Below, in pieces: positions 1 to 10,108 of a stretch of 64,000 nucleotides of DNA. The position numbers and the translations under genes are program-made. The first letter of the stretch is position 1. The number at the start of each line of letters is the position of its first letter. The stretch is from positions 6,633,501-6,697,500 of the forward strand of contig BSBM01000602.1 of assembly GCA_027924585.1 (NCBI GenBank), written 5' to 3'. The notes beneath the pieces are model-generated. The model worked only from the letters and a program-made list of their open reading frames with translations, searched no databases and was not told the origin of the DNA. The stretch comes from Larix kaempferi (taxonomy: Eukaryota; Streptophyta; Pinopsida; Pinales; Pinaceae).

Positions 1-1080
1 TTGTACTAGCAGAGGAAGGATAGGGAGGTTGTGGCAGTAGGTTAACGATGGGAGGATATGATAGTTAGTACTGTTGAGGGTTGGGCATTCATTGACCTGG
101 AGTTAGTGGTAGTAGGTAGCCTTCCTTGTACCTGATTGATTGAACAAACGTAATCATAAAAGCAATGAAATGGAATCTTAAAGGTTAATCGATAAAATAA
201 ACGATGATGTTTTAGTAATATTACGATGAATGTGTACTTGTTCGGTTTGCATAAAGTATTATGAATATTAGTTAGCTGATATGCATAGGATATATATATG
301 TCATATGTTTGTAGTACATGTCTGTCTTGTGCATACGCTGGCCACGCATGCACATTATGCACATGCACAATAGTATTGGTTTACAACATACTTATCAAGA
401 TTTAACAATGTTATAAGTATCATAGGTAACTCAATTAAGTATTCAATGAATGAGTTAATCAGTAAAAGATCATCAAGTCTTAATGTGTAAAATAAGTTAA
501 TTAGTCTTGTATGAAGACATGGTAATGAATGATTAAAATGAGTGTCATTAATTGTAAGCATCCTCAGGTGAAGGTGACTCCTATATGAAGTATAATAGTT
601 AAACATTAATACTAGAAAAGTGTGCTATATAATTGTTGATCACGATTAAATAAACCATTAAAGTATATTTCATTATTTATACATAGAGGTACTATGTGAC
701 CCTTATCCATTAACCAAATAAATATTTCTAAATTCTATTCGCAATTAACTTAATTTCTATTATTATTAATTATTATGTTATTATTGTTATTAATTAATTA
801 ATGATAATAATGATGATAATATTTATATAAAGCATAGTGGGTTGAATAATTAATTAAATAAATTATTCATGTGATTAATTAACAAAATCATTCCAAATAA
901 ATAAAAAGATTTGTTTGGATAAATTATTCCACAGCTCGAGAAAAATTGGATGGTTTAAAAATAATATATAATCCACCTTTATGCCTTAAAAAGGGGGATG
1001 CATTAATAATTTGTACTTTAAAAGGCGACAGCTAGGGCGGTGGAGGATAAGGAGGTTTGACTTTGGAAGGAGGTGGATTC

Positions 1081-1090
1081 CTATAAAAGG
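1081..1090 (+). promoter_or_regulatory. TATA-box-like sequence
   Basis: CTATAAAAGG matches the plant TATA consensus. It lies about 75 bp upstream of a small open frame (ATG at 1120 or 1162) and of the local G+C rise. A GT donor-like site (AGGTATTTTT) follows near 1445. Nothing downstream confirms a gene, so this is only a sequence match. Confidence 0.2.
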
Positions 1091-1307
1091 GAGAGTTAAC
1101 AAAGTAGTAAGGGGGATTATTGTGGGAGAACTGTGAGGATTATTTTGTGAAAAAGGAGGAAATGCCGAGGAGGGGGTTAACTCGAAGCTTTGAGGAGGTG
1201 GGAAACTCAAATGAAAGACTGAGGAGGGGGTTAACTCAGCGAAGGATTACCATGGAAATGTTCGACGGAAAGATGCTGTCGGGATTATCGGTCTGTGGGC
1301 TCGGGGG

Positions 1308-1331
1308 CTAGGAAATCCGTTGATTTCCTAG
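1308..1331. repeat. Perfect 10-bp inverted repeat, 4-nt loop
   Basis: CTAGGAAATC and GATTTCCTAG flank the loop CGTT. The result is a perfect short hairpin in the G+C-elevated stretch downstream of the TATA-like site. No T-run or other terminator-like context follows. Confidence 0.5.
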
Positions 1332-1938
1332 GGTCAGCACGATAATAGCTGATCGGCAGGGTGGACACATCATTTTGGGTTGTTAAGGTAATCTTACAGA
1401 ATCCATTCCAGAGACTTCTTATCTTACTGAAATCGACGGTTTCAGGTATTTTTCTGAACCAGCCTAATTAGAATGTATTTTCTTGTAATTCCAAGCTATG
1501 CATGTCAAACGAACAGAATTAAATGGAAAGTTTTAGGGTTTTGTTTATTTAACTGCAGAGACATGTAAACATATAGAAAACAGACAGTTAAACATTACAG
1601 AAACAGAAATATAGACGGTTGAATCTCTTGTTTCCTTCTAATAATAATTAAGAGAAAAACTAGTTATAACTTGATAACCTGGAATTGACCCAGTGCCTAG
1701 TGAGGGCACTACAGCTCCACCACCCTGCAAGAAATAGCCACTCACCACCTTGGGGATCATCTGCATTAAAATCCCGCATGCGAGACAGGTGGTGCTTTCC
1801 AGGGGAGGCCGCCAATTCAGGCTAGGGGACATTTGAAGGGAGCGGGAGAATCTAGAGAGGATATGGGGAGTTAATGAGCTCCTCGAGTGGAAGGGGATGG
1901 AGAAGTTAGGGAGGCAGAACATGGGGTTAGACAAGAGA

Positions 1939-2441
1939 TTAAGGCACCCAGACATCAACCTTAAGGATACCATTGAAAATAGCGAGACCACAATTCAAAC
2001 CTGCGCCAATATTAGCCATAGTTTCAGCGCTTTGGTTGCTTTGCCTAAGGATGTGTAGGAAGGATAGGGAGTGAAATTCTTTGGCCGAGAAAATGAAGTG
2101 TTGATGCATCGTGGAGAGTGGTTTTCGGTGCAAATTGACTAAAGCCCTTACTTCTCTGATCACCAACATAGAATCTCCAAAGACCATTAGGTCCTTAACA
2201 TCTTTTCTCCTTGCAATGTCCATCCCTTTTATCACTGCTAACCACTATGCTTCATTATTCTAGTTCTTCTTCCAACTCCCCAAGCAAAGTCATCCACTTT
2301 GTTTCCGTCGGAGTCTATGAGGACTCCCCCTGCACCTGCCAACCTGGTTACATAATGACACTTGATTTTTCTATCTATTCTCATTTTCATGCCAACAAAT
2401 ATTGAGTTTTTTTTCCTAAGAAATATATACATCCAATTCAA
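1939..2441 (-). pseudogene. LINE RNase H domain relic (copy 1)
   Basis: The minus strand encodes the C-terminal RNase H-like domain typical of plant L1-type LINE ORF2. First comes a strand reading GAGGVLIDSDGNKVDDFAWG. A frameshifted segment follows with VFGDSMLVIREV (the GDS Asp is present) and then the RQSNQSAETMANIGAGLNCG motif that normally closes the domain. A 1-nt frameshift lies near 2258, and a TAG replaces a Glu codon in the NNEAEW stretch. The upstream RT and endonuclease are missing, so the copy is 5'-truncated near 2441. It is non-functional. Confidence 0.8.
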
Positions 2442-3253
2442 TTAAAAAATTAAACTTGACATAAAATCTAAATGAAACAATGAATATTCTTAAGCAAGGC
2501 CTTCTCGATTCCCTATGTCACTTATAGTAATATGTACAACTCCACATGGGTTTTCTTGGTTATTGTATACTTGTGGATGAAACATTCATTGCATAGCCAA
2601 CCTAAAATCAAACAATTTGGGCTTCAAACAACATAATATCTCTCGACGCAATTTAAAGAATTTGTGATAGAACATGTGAAGAATTCATAAGCATGAACAT
2701 TACCAACAAAAACAATATCTTTTTTTGCACGATGAAGTAGTTGTTTGATTGCTTCTTTCATGCCAACATTGTCACCTTAATGAGTAGTGTTTGTTTATAC
2801 TAGGGCGCATGAATTAGAGTAATAAGCTAGGGAGTCCAGTGCATGTTGGCAATTTTGATAAAGAAAAAATTGCTTAGCAATACATAGAAAATTAGGCCAA
2901 CATCATTGATGCCATCCAGTGTTCTACTCATGAGGAAAACTTTCTTCTATCACATAGGTATGAACATGGATTGAAATATTTGACTTACTAAATTAACTAT
3001 CGTTACTAGTTGTGTATTTGTATTATGAATGGCAATGACATTATAGAATATGCAAGCATGAAAGTAATGCAGAGGCATAGAGATGGTGGATGTAAAGAGG
3101 TGGTAAAGAGGAGCAACAAGTTTGGGGATGGTTGCAACAAAGAGGGGTGAAGAAAGGGGGAGGGGGTGTTTAGTTCAATTCCCATGGATTTGTAGTGGAT
3201 AATTGCAAGTTCATTCAAAGTGCAAAGATAAAAAAAACACGGAGTTGAGCTAT

Positions 3254-3577
3254 TGTGATTTGTTATAGGTGTATTTCTTTTGACAAGTGGAAATTGATGG
3301 AGATGGCAACAAATTATTATAGACATATTACTTCCCACAAGTGGAAGTCAATGGATATGACAACAAATTATTATAGACATATTACTTCCCACAAATGGAA
3401 GTCAATGGAGATGACAACATATTATTGTAGACATATTACTTCCCATAAGTAGAGGTTGATGGAGACGGCAATAGATTATTGTAGACTTATTACTTCCTAC
3501 AAGCGGTAGTTGACGGAGATGACAACATATTATTGTGGATGTATTACTTCCCGCAAGTAGAAATTGATGGAAATCAC
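3254..3577. repeat. 54-bp minisatellite, about six units
   Basis: Degenerate 54-bp units run head to tail, e.g. from 3297, 3351 and 3405. They share the core TTATTATAGACATATTACTT and a following CCCACAAGTGGAAGT. The first unit is partial and most diverged. Because 54 is a multiple of three, both strands stay open over several units: the plus strand reads repeated YYRHITSHKWKSME, and the minus strand also stays open. I regard this as a by-product of the period and not as a protein gene. Confidence 0.85.
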
Positions 3578-3704
3578 AACAAAAGTAAGAAACATCAGTA
3601 ATCAATATGTATAGTGTAAGTGTCAAAGCATATGAATTTAATGAACCATGTCAATGATTTATTGTTTTGCAACATATGATACTAAATAAATCTTTTTATC
3701 CCTA

Positions 3705-3895
3705 AGGGTTAGCTCATGTAGTCATAGGACAGAAGTGAGATCTTTTTCCCCAAAGTTGAGGAGGCCACGAGTTTAATTCTCTTGGTCTCCCCAAATTAGG
3801 TTTTATAATTAAGGTTGATAGTTTACCTGTTTACCATCCATGAATTGTAAGAACTACTTAAGATTTTTCACAAAATTATTCCTTGTAAAAAAAAG
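3705..3895 (+). mobile_element. tRNA-derived SINE candidate
   Basis: GGTTAGCTCATGTAGTCA resembles a pol III A box. About 50 bp further, GCCACGAGTTTAATTCTC resembles a degenerate B box. The tail ends in an A-rich run near 3890. Spacing and order match plant tRNA-derived SINEs, though both boxes are diverged. The element is part of the large duplication, so an equal copy lies near 62737-62927. Confidence 0.42.
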
Positions 3896-4969
3896 ATAAA
3901 GTTTTCATCCAATCTTCCCACACAATAAAATAATAAGACGATAATTTTAACTAAAACTTAAATTAAATACTTTTAAATTTTTTTATATAGATAATGAACT
4001 TTTTTTGGAAAAAAAAGCACAATTTATTTATATTAAAATAAACCATATTTGCATAAATAAACCATATCTTCCTGCCATAATATGTAACACATTGTATATA
4101 TAGAGAGAGAATAATAAACATAATACCCAACATTCACTATAAAATGGCAACGCCTTTGTCCATTACTTCATGATCATAAACTATAAACTAACCAATATGT
4201 AAAATCCAAAACAAACATAGATAATTCAACCAACACATAGAGAGTGCACCATAATTTTACCATGTTATGCATTTGCTTCATATGCATGTCATGGAAAGCA
4301 TAATAATGACAATGCTCAATTTAGTGTACCTTCGAAGGCAAGGTGTTACTTTCCCATGTTCTTAATTTCTCTAATCATACCTATGGAATCATAGTAGGTG
4401 TCATTCAATTCACTAAACAAGCCACTCGAAGGTTTGAATTATATAATTCTAAACATCATGTCTCACTTTTTTTCTTTTTTCTTTTAATAAATTTTCTAAT
4501 GTATTTAAAAGAAAAACTAATTTTTTATTAATGTATTTTTAAAAAAATTGAAACTAATTTCTCATTGATGTATATTTTTTTTATTTTTTTAATATTTTTT
4601 TTTATTGTAAAGATGATAGATGATATTTAAAGCAAATTGGATTTTTCAAGTTTAAGACTAAGTTAAAAGTAAATCATTAGTTAAAAAAAAAGCAAGCGTA
4701 AGAGACTAACCTCAATAAACATAGGGATAAAACTTATTTATGAGAATTATACATTAGAATTTATGATTTTTTGGAATTGCTAAATTTAACACATAACTGT
4801 ATATAATATTTACAAACATAATTTACCATTTTATCATTTAAAATACAACAATATGTATAACCATAATCAATTTACATGTAAACCATGAAACCAAATCAAG
4901 AATCAATGAAAAAAGGAACAAGTAGGTAACAATTATGGACTTACAAATGGTATGACAAAGACAGGCAGA

Positions 4970-5726
4970 CCATGGAGGGACCACTCTCCGCCCAACCAAT
5001 TCCTTGGTTGGAACGTTATAAAATGAAATTTAATTTTAGATTAAAAATACAATTTTCATTTGAAGAATTCAAACAACACCAAATTAACATATTAATATAA
5101 ATTTTATTTCTTTATTTTATTAAATAAATTATTAAAATATCTTATACACTACCAAAAATGTATTAACTATTTATACACTACCAAAAATGTAATAACTAAT
5201 TTTCAACGTGGTGAAATGATTTAGAGAGAACTTAATTTCGTTAATCATACCTATGGAATCAACCCGTGAATACAAGTCCGTGTATTCCCACATCAGAAAC
5301 GAAGATTGTATGGCTGCATGTTCTCAGATTGAAAGTTGGAAGCGTGAACCCTACCATGGAGATGGCCAGATCAATTATATGGTTTCAGATGCGTGAGCCC
5401 TAATGTGGAGATCAAAGGTTTTATGGCTGCAGATGCCCCATTAAACCTTCTATCTCGACACTAGGGCTCACGCATATGCAAAAGCTGGTTTTCCACCATC
5501 TCGGGATGAAGCAAGGGCATTTGAAGTGATTGATCCAATAGCATGCAAAGAACAGTGAGGCTTCAATTTGGATCTAGAGTTTAAATCAGGCGCCTGTGTT
5601 CCTTCCCTTTACTCTACTTTCATTTTTTTGTATACATTTCAATAACAAATATGAATAAAACCACATTTACCAAAAGCGGTTAAAGGAATACCGAGCACAG
5701 TTACTCTACAAAGCCTTTATGAATAT
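4970..5726. other. Non-coding stretch before the LINE
   Basis: No gene is recognisable. There is a perfect 8-bp inverted repeat CCAACCAA/TTGGTTGG with loop TTCC at 4992-5011. A short tandem of CTACCAAAAATGTA lies at 5148-5195. AATCATACCTATGGAATCA near 5242 repeats the same string near 4369. Positions 5270-5560 have higher G+C and imperfect internal repeats (GGCTGCA..., CCCTA..GGAGAT). They could be LINE 5' untranslated sequence. Confidence 0.4.
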
Positions 5727-6538
5727 ATGAAGTCGGTGGAGAAACGTAAGGAAGAAGGAGAAGCTAAACTTTATGCATATATTGAATCCTTGGAGAAACG
5801 TAGGGAAGAAAGAGAAGCTAAACTCCAGATAGAATTAAAAGCAATGCTAGATAATAAATTTGCATCCTTTCAAGAAGAGATCCAAAAGCAAATTGATGAA
5901 AAGATAAAAAAGTTGGAAAACAAAGTAGAGACAATGGAAATCAGACTACAAGCAATGGAAACACAAAAAAGACATAGGTAAGGAGATGCAGATACTTTAG
6001 AAAATATTAAGTTAAAGGATAAGATTAAAGAGCTAGAGGAAAAAGTAACTCACAATTTAACCCTAAATAATATAGAAGGTAAAGTAGATATAAAACCCAT
6101 CAAAGACGAAATGAATAAGTTGATCACTTTAGACCATGAACATAACAAAAGATCCTTGAACTTCATAATCTTCAGTTTAAAAGAGGAGGTAGAAGAGGAT
6201 ACATTAGCCATTGTCAAAACAAAAATTCAGGATAGGTTACAAATTGAAACCATCAGTTTCACAGAAGCAACGAGTTTAGGGAAGTCATTTTAAAATAAAC
6301 AAAGGCTAATACGGCTTAAGGTTAGCTCTATCAAACAAATATATGACATACTCAGTAACACCTCAAGTTTAAAAGGATCAAGGATATTTATAGATGAATA
6401 CCTCATTCCAGAGGATCAGACCGGATTAAGAAAGGATGTCCAAAAGTTAAAAGAATCTAGGAACGAGGGTAAATGGGCATTAATCGGAAACATGAAAGTT
6501 ATTAGTTGTAATAACAGCCTAAGGGATAGTAACGAATA
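5727..6538 (+). pseudogene. LINE ORF1-like coiled-coil protein, broken
   Basis: The open part starting at 5727 gives 84 residues rich in Lys, Glu and Arg with heptad-like spacing (KKLENKVETMEIRLQAME). It contains a near-duplicate of the stretch VEKRKEEGEAKLYAYIES. After a stop at 5979 the frame continues with more coiled coil. Next is SLNFIIFSLKEE, which resembles the start of a LINE ORF1 RNA-binding (RRM-like) core, then RIFIDEYLIPEDQ before stops near 6538. Such proteins trimerise through the coiled coil and coat LINE RNA. At least three stops make this copy inactive. No start context could be verified. Confidence 0.6.
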
Positions 6539-6555
6539 GAAATTTGACACACTCT

Positions 6556-9520
6556 GGATCCTTTCATGGAATTGTCGGGGTTTTCCATGGAGTAAAGGCC
6601 CCAAATTGAGTTGGATCCCGAGTGAAATTGATAATATATTACTGGTTGAAACTTGGGAACATGAGGAGTCTAAGGTCCCTGGTATTGATGGTTATGGGTC
6701 CTATGGTCGTTATGGAATAAACGCACGTATCGTAGAGGAATTGGAGGTATATCCTGCTACATTAGAAAGCATATCTCCCTCCATGTTAGGCTTTATAAGA
6801 AAGACCCTTATAACCAATATATTTGGGTAGAGATTATAGAGATTAATGATAAAAAAACCTACATATACATTTGTTATTTTTCCCCAATTAGTTCCAAATT
6901 TTATAAGAAAAGTAATTTAGATAAAAACTGCCCTTATAATGGTTTAGAACATGATATATCTAGTCTAAGGAAGGAAGGAAATATCCTTTTGATGGGTGAC
7001 TTCAATGCCAGAACTGCATGCCACCAAGCTATTATCCTGAGCAATTATTCCAACCCTAATCCTCTTTGGTTAGAGGAAGACCCTGCTCTAGCTAATAGGT
7101 ACAAAAGAAGCTCTGAAGATCTAGGTGAAAATTTATTTGGTTCTAAGTTGGTCAAGTTTTGTAGTGCTCAATACCTTATAATTTGAAACGGTCTATTAAA
7201 TTGACCAAATTCTAACCAGATGACTTGTATTCATGGGCTTGGCAGTATTGTGGTAGATTATGCCATATTTGATATCACCATATACAACAAATTAATAAAT
7301 TTTGACATCATGAATGAGCATGAGCCTCACTCTGATCATATGCCTTTGATTATAACTCTTAATCTGACATGCATAGCGATCCCAAATAGGTTCGTGACCA
7401 TGGACATAAGCACCTTATCTTTGATCAAAATAAAGCTGACCTTTTTCTCCATGATTTAAAAAAAGATATGTTCCCTTTATCTAGTATGGAGAATATAGAA
7501 ATCCTCTACTATAATTTTACTACAACCCTCTCGTCGTCCATTAACAAGTTCTCTATTGAAGTCTTGGATAAAAAGAGAGATAATAGAACCAACTTGTGGT
7601 ACGATCAAGAGTGTAAAGATGTGAGAAAATAAATTAAGCAAGCTATTACAGAAGCGCTAAAACTGGACAACATAAAACACTACAAAGCCCTAATTAAAAA
7701 AAAAGGAAATATCTAAGTAAAAGGCAGAAAAATCTCTTAGAGCACTCCAAGTTGGTCCTTAAAAAAATATGGAGGCAAACTCTAACCCGCAAAACAAAAG
7801 AAGATAACAAGATTGTTTTGAAGGATTGGAATTCATAGCTTAAAAAACTTTACAAATCCCTAGATATCAAAGATAACTTTCAAACCATTCTTACAATGAA
7901 ATAAGTTTTCTTGTGTCAAGACATATATTTTGGGGTTAAGCGCCTCGCAAATGGAAAAGCTAAAGACATTGAAGGATACTAAGCAAAAATCTTAAAAATT
8001 AGGGGGTCTGCCCTCATCCCACACATACACAAACTCTTTAATCTTGCGGTTAAGAAAGGGTTCCCTACTCCTTGGACTCAGAGCCTCATTATTCCTATTT
8101 TCAAAAGTGGCAATAAAAATAACCCCTCTAATTATCGGACCATTATGATTATCCCTCTCTTAGCTAAGTTATACGGTATTATCTTAGAAAAGAAGATTAG
8201 TGAGTGGCTAGAAATGGAAGGTAAGAGAGCTAAAGGCCAGGCAGGTTTTAGAAGGCATCACTCAACCATGGACCACCTTGTTATGCTTAGGGTAATTGCA
8301 GAGGAATGTCGTAATAATAAGTTTGATCTTTTTTGTTTGTTTGTAGACTTCATAAAATATTTTGATACGGTGCCTAGAATAAATGTTTGGAAGATTAGAA
8401 GAGATTAACGTTCATTTTGAGTCGAGAGGTGTCGCGGTAAGGCTTTACAAAAAGTTCATTGCAAAGCTCAAGAACACTGAGGGTTGGTCGATGGATATAA
8501 ACTGCAATATTGGAGTTAAGCAATGTTTCCCCCTCTCCCCTACCCTTTTTGGCATTTAATTGATAAATTAGAACATTGTTTAGAAGAAGCGGATTGTGCC
8601 GGCACGATCTTAGCCGACATAGTTATCATCCTCCTGTTTTATGCCAATGATATTGTTCTTATGGCAATGTGTCACTTCGACCTTGATAAGCAATTAAAAA
8701 TTCTCTAATATTTCTGCTCTAATATGGGCATGACTGTTAACACCGACAAGACAAAAGTTATTATTATAAAATCCAAGAAATATACCTACGCTAAGTTTAT
8801 TTATGACAATAACAACCTGAAGGAAGTGACTTCTTACAAGTATCTTGGAATTGATTTTCACCACAAGCTCAACTAGAACTATAGCATTGAGAAAAGGATC
8901 AACGAAGGGTGGAAAGCTTATTTTGGTCTTGAAAACAATTGTAAATCATCCAACTTGGTCATGTGGGATAAAAATAAGTTCCTCTTTGAAACTCTTGTCA
9001 TCCCCGTTATCTTATATGGTTGTGAACTGTGGAGTTGCAACATTTCTAGAGAATCTTGGAGAAAGATTGAGCAAATCCAAAAGCGTTTTATAACTTACAA
9101 CCTTACCTTATTCTCCTCATAGAAGTGGGTCTTTCCCCCATTGAGAGCATGGCTATGACTAGATACCTGGTGTACAAGCACAAGATAAATAACACGGGCG
9201 ATGAGAGACTTCCTAAAATGGCTTTAAAATCAAGTCAAAACCAACTGTGGCTTAAGCGGGGTTGGAGTAAAGATAACATGGCCTAGTTAAACCATTGGGG
9301 CATTGACGAAAATGACATTTTGCAAGATATCAATAATGTCAAAAATACTATTACATCTAAGTTTAAAGAGAAGCTATGGTGCGAAAAAAATTAGAGGTTA
9401 AAAGAAAATTAAGACACTGCAAGGAGGTCATTAACCATAATCTAGAAGATTAGAAGTATCTCTCATTTTTAACTAGTTCAAAGAAGAAAATTAATATAGC
9501 TAAGATAAGAACGAACTCTC
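6556..9520 (+). pseudogene. LINE ORF2 relic: endonuclease and reverse transcriptase
   Basis: The endonuclease part shows LSWNCRG near 6563, LLVETWE near 6640, MGDFNAR near 6992 and HSDHMPL near 7330. These are the ordered motifs of AP-endonuclease-type LINE nucleases. The RT part shows SLIIPIFKSGN, GQAGFRRHHSTMDHL near 8238, LFVDFIKYFDTVPR near 8338 and YANDIVLM near 8641. In YAND, the first Asp of the usual catalytic pair is Asn. The thumb and C-terminal region (YLGIDFHHKL, LYGCELWS, RESWRKIEQIQKRF) continues to ~9100. Stops and frameshifts are spread throughout. The enzyme would have nicked target DNA and reverse-transcribed its own RNA. Confidence 0.78.
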
Positions 9521-9527
9521 ATGAGCT

Positions 9528-10108
9528 CCATATTCGACTTCTCCTGATGATTGTACTCTTTTTTGTATTATAATATAATCTTTCTATGCAACTTACAAAA
9601 ATAACAAATTATATATATATATATATAATCACTTCATTAATATTAAAAATATCATGAAATAATCAAATTTTGATAAATCAAATGTGATAGTTTCAATTCC
9701 ATTTCTTTATTCATTCATACTAAAAATATCATGTTATATTTTTATATTAAAAATAAATTAATATTATTTATTTACTCTTTTTTTTTTTGAGAAAAATCAT
9801 TGCATACTCATAATTCCAAAAACACATAGAAATAAAGAAAAATGCATATATGCTGATCATATTCTTTAAAAATTCTCTTAGTTCTCCAAAAATAATAATA
9901 TACAATGATGTTTCTAAAACTAGATCACTTCATAATTTAAGTCAATTTCGTAATATCATGCATATGCTCTCTATGTGATAGTATGCACTTTAGAGTGCCC
10001 CTTCACCTTAAGTCTAGTGTTAATGTTTGTATCAAGGGGATGCATTTGGTAGAATCTCCCCATTTTGACATTTTGATATGAGGACATTTTTTTATATTTC
10101 GATATCAC
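9528..10108. other. AT-rich spacer
   Basis: There is no coding similarity. A (TA)9-like tract lies near 9610-9628 and T/A homopolymers near 9778. Nothing else is supported. Confidence 0.5.

Larger units (their letters stand above)
1..1640. other. AT-rich intergenic DNA, no gene recognised
   Basis: No frame here resembles a known family. Positions 745-860 are low-complexity ATTA/ATT-rich sequence. Positions 1020-1240 are purine-rich and contain a 17-bp direct repeat GAGGAGGGGGTTAACTC at 1167-1183 and 1221-1237, 54 bp apart. Base composition rises to near 50% G+C around 1240-1400 and then falls. This could be the 5' edge of a transcribed unit, but no coding continuation is visible. Confidence 0.5.
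1713..4969. repeat. 3.26-kb direct duplication, copy 1
   Basis: This segment recurs in the same orientation at 60745-64000, where the window ends, so the true length may be greater. Homology starts abruptly at AGCTCCACCACCCTGC. By eye the first ~545 bp differ at about 16 sites (~3%). The remaining ~2.7 kb differ at about 12 sites plus one indel (~0.5%). The segment holds a minus-strand LINE RNase H relic (to ~2441), AT-rich non-coding DNA (2460-3250), a 54-bp minisatellite, a SINE candidate and more AT-rich DNA. I see no gene in 2460-3250 or 3900-4969. Confidence 0.93.
5727..9527 (+). mobile_element. Decayed LINE, jockey/CR1-like organisation
   Basis: ORF1-like coiled coil, AP-endonuclease and reverse transcriptase follow in order on the plus strand with many stops and frameshifts. 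There are no LTRs and no visible C-terminal RNase H. This differs from the L1-type RNase H LINE relics elsewhere in the window. The 3' end is abrupt: the coding similarity stops near 9520 and is followed by a T-run and a (TA)n tract near 9610. Clade assignment is inferred from motif style only. Confidence 0.75.
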
